Source: Desulfobacterales bacterium
Lineage (GTDB): Bacteria; Desulfobacterota; Desulfobacteria; Desulfobacterales; JAHDSC01
Direction: 5' to 3'
Length of the DNA: 32,996 nucleotides
Assembly (NCBI GenBank): GCA_018432925.1
Contig: JAHDSC010000111.1
Location: forward strand, 1-32,996
Numbering within the stretch: the first letter of the stretch is position 1; the number at the start of each line of letters is the position of its first letter. The position numbers and the translations under genes were made by a program. The notes under the pieces are model-generated. The model searched no databases. It had not been told where the DNA came from and saw only the letters and a program-made list of their open reading frames with translations. Positions 31,846 through 32,996 of the stretch are shown in pieces.

Positions 31846-32996
31846 ATGTATCAAAAGCGTCTTACAATCACCCTTGCAGGCAACCCGAACTCAGGGAAGA
31901 CCACAATTTTCAACAACATTACCGGTACCCGTCAGAAAGTGGGCAACTGGCCGGGCGTAACGGTTGAAAAAAAAGAAGGAACCATCAACAGGTATGGGTA
32001 TGAGTTAAAAATTATCGATCTGCCGGGTACTTACAGCCTGACTCCTTTTTCCATAGAAGAGATCGTTGCACGCAATTTTATTCTCGACGAGTACCCGGAC
32101 GTTGTTATTGATATCATTGATGCCTCCAACCTGGAACGTAGCCTTTATCTGGCGACACAGTTGCGGGAGCTTGATTGTTGCAAGGTTTTATTCGCCTTGA
32201 ATATGGCCGATGTCGCCCGGTCCCGGGGAATTAAGATTGACGCCGATAAGTTGTCCGAACTTCTTGATGTGCCGGTGGTTTTTACCGTCGGAAACAAAAA
32301 CGAAGGGGTTGAGGCCCTGCTGAAAAAAGCAATTGAATTGGGAGAATCAGCGTCGGATGTCCCGCTTCAACGTAAGGTCAAATACAGCAAAGACATTGAA
32401 AATTCAATCACACAGCTTCAAGGCTTTATCGAAAACCGAGCGGAATGTATCCCATATAATATCCGCTGGACAGCCATTAAGCTGCTGGAAAATGATCGGA
32501 TCGTAACGGAGCGTATCGCTGAAAAGACAGGAAACAACTGCCAGGCCATTCTTCAGGAAGTTAAGACCCATCGTAAACATCTGACAGCTCGCTTCAATGA
32601 TGATCCGGAAATCGTAATGACCGATGAGAGATATGGGTTCATTGCAGGAATTATCAAGGAGGTTCAAACCACCTCCACCCGACAGCGAGTGGATATATCC
32701 CGAAGCATAGACCTTGTTCTAACGAATCGTTTTTTCGGATTTCCGATTTTCATCTTTTTCATTTGGGCCATGTTTCAGTTGACCTTTTCGCTTGGCAGTT
32801 ACCCGATGGAATGGATTGGTAGCGCGATTAACCTCCTTTCCACATTGTTCGACCTTCTTCTCCCGGACACTCTTATCAAGGATCTTCTAATCAACGGAAT
32901 CATCGCAGGCGTCGGCTCCGTTATCATATTCCTGCCGAATATTTTGCTTCTTTTTTTCTGTATCGCACTTTTTGAAGATACGGGGTATATGGCCCG
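31846..32996 (+). CDS. feoB: Ferrous iron transporter FeoB (N-terminal part, cut by window edge)
   Basis: FeoB is the Fe(II) permease with a cytoplasmic GTPase domain. The visible 383 codons are open to the window edge. GTPase motifs are G1 GNPNSGKT (12-19), the G2 threonine in GVTVEKK (about 39), G3 DLPG (58-61) and G4 NMAD (119-122). A helical GDI-like region follows, then a basic RYGFI segment and the first membrane spans (NRFFGFPIFIFFIWAMF and the next two), ending FEDTGYMA, which precedes the first gate motif in homologues. The ATG at 31846 is 11 bp after feoA with a weak upstream site, typical of a coupled feoAB operon. Iron supply is important in an organism with many heme and iron-sulfur proteins. 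Confidence 0.95.
   Translation, partial: MYQKRLTITLAGNPNSGKTTIFNNITGTRQKVGNWPGVTVEKKEGTINRYGYELKIIDLPGTYSLTPFSIEEIVARNFILDEYPDVVIDIIDASNLERSLYLATQLRELDCCKVLFALNMADVARSRGIKIDADKLSELLDVPVVFTVGNKNEGVEALLKKAIELGESASDVPLQRKVKYSKDIENSITQLQGFIENRAECIPYNIRWTAIKLLENDRIVTERIAEKTGNNCQAILQEVKTHRKHLTARFNDDPEIVMTDERYGFIAGIIKEVQTTSTRQRVDISRSIDLVLTNRFFGFPIFIFFIWAMFQLTFSLGSYPMEWIGSAINLLSTLFDLLLPDTLIKDLLINGIIAGVGSVIIFLPNILLLFFCIALFEDTGYMA

Noticed and set aside
1..32996. CRISPR array, tRNA or rRNA genes
   Set aside because: No regularly spaced direct repeats, cloverleaf-like sequences or rRNA-like blocks were seen on either strand.

Overview
The window reads as about 33 kb of chromosome from a Gram-negative anaerobe, most likely a Desulfobacterota (deltaproteobacterial sulfate reducer). 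The main clues are a tetraheme class III cytochrome c3, an indolepyruvate:ferredoxin oxidoreductase pair, ETF:quinone oxidoreductase, FeoA/FeoB, a UbiB-phasin pair and a large DUF6178-like protein. Taxonomy is inferred from gene content, not measured. I saw no rRNA, tRNA or CRISPR array.

Layout. (1) 1-136: the end of an insertion sequence, with the first 13 codons of its transposase and two 26-bp subterminal repeats. (2) 148-1922: tatB-tatC, then a secreted cytochrome c3. (3) 2244-6551: a DapA-family synthase, a PPC/DUF296 protein, a branched-chain aminotransferase and a eukaryotic-type UTP-glucose-1-phosphate uridylyltransferase; a strong 17-bp palindrome lies in front of the PPC gene. (4) 6526-13781: a DNA-repair district. 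On the minus strand, an 1139-residue fusion of an endonuclease Q-like PHP nuclease with a UvrD-type helicase is followed by a small unknown protein and a lytic transglycosylase. On the plus strand, DNA polymerase IV (frameshifted at a run of nine A) is followed by endonuclease IV. (5) 14094-17935: ETF-QO (plus), then phasin-like protein and UbiB kinase (minus). (6) 18366-20794: a decayed AcuC-type deacetylase pseudogene, an AcuB-like CBS-ACT protein and a Sir2 deacetylase. This resembles the acetyl-CoA synthetase control genes of Bacillus, with the zinc-dependent deacetylase lost. (7) 20841-25698 (minus): pckA, an AmpG-like permease and a DUF6178-like protein. (8) 26009-26239: a probable structured non-coding RNA (possibly 6S-like) ending in a clean terminator. 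(9) 26280-32996: rdgB (minus), then iorA-iorB-recN and feoA-feoB (plus); feoB runs off the window.

The most interesting item is the EndoQ-UvrD fusion. It keeps all visible PHP metal ligands, a four-cysteine zinc finger and the helicase motifs. It carries sliding-clamp-binding-like pentapeptides at the end of the nuclease module (QQSLF) and at the extreme C-terminus (QLNLF). Its neighbours across a 415-bp divergent gap are Pol IV, which has its own QMDLF motif, and endonuclease IV. I infer a clamp-coupled repair pathway for deaminated bases and abasic sites. Other points worth checking are the Pol IV homopolymer frameshift, the AcuC pseudogene beside an intact AcuB/Sir2 pair, the ncRNA candidate and an operator-like inverted repeat in the iorAB promoter.
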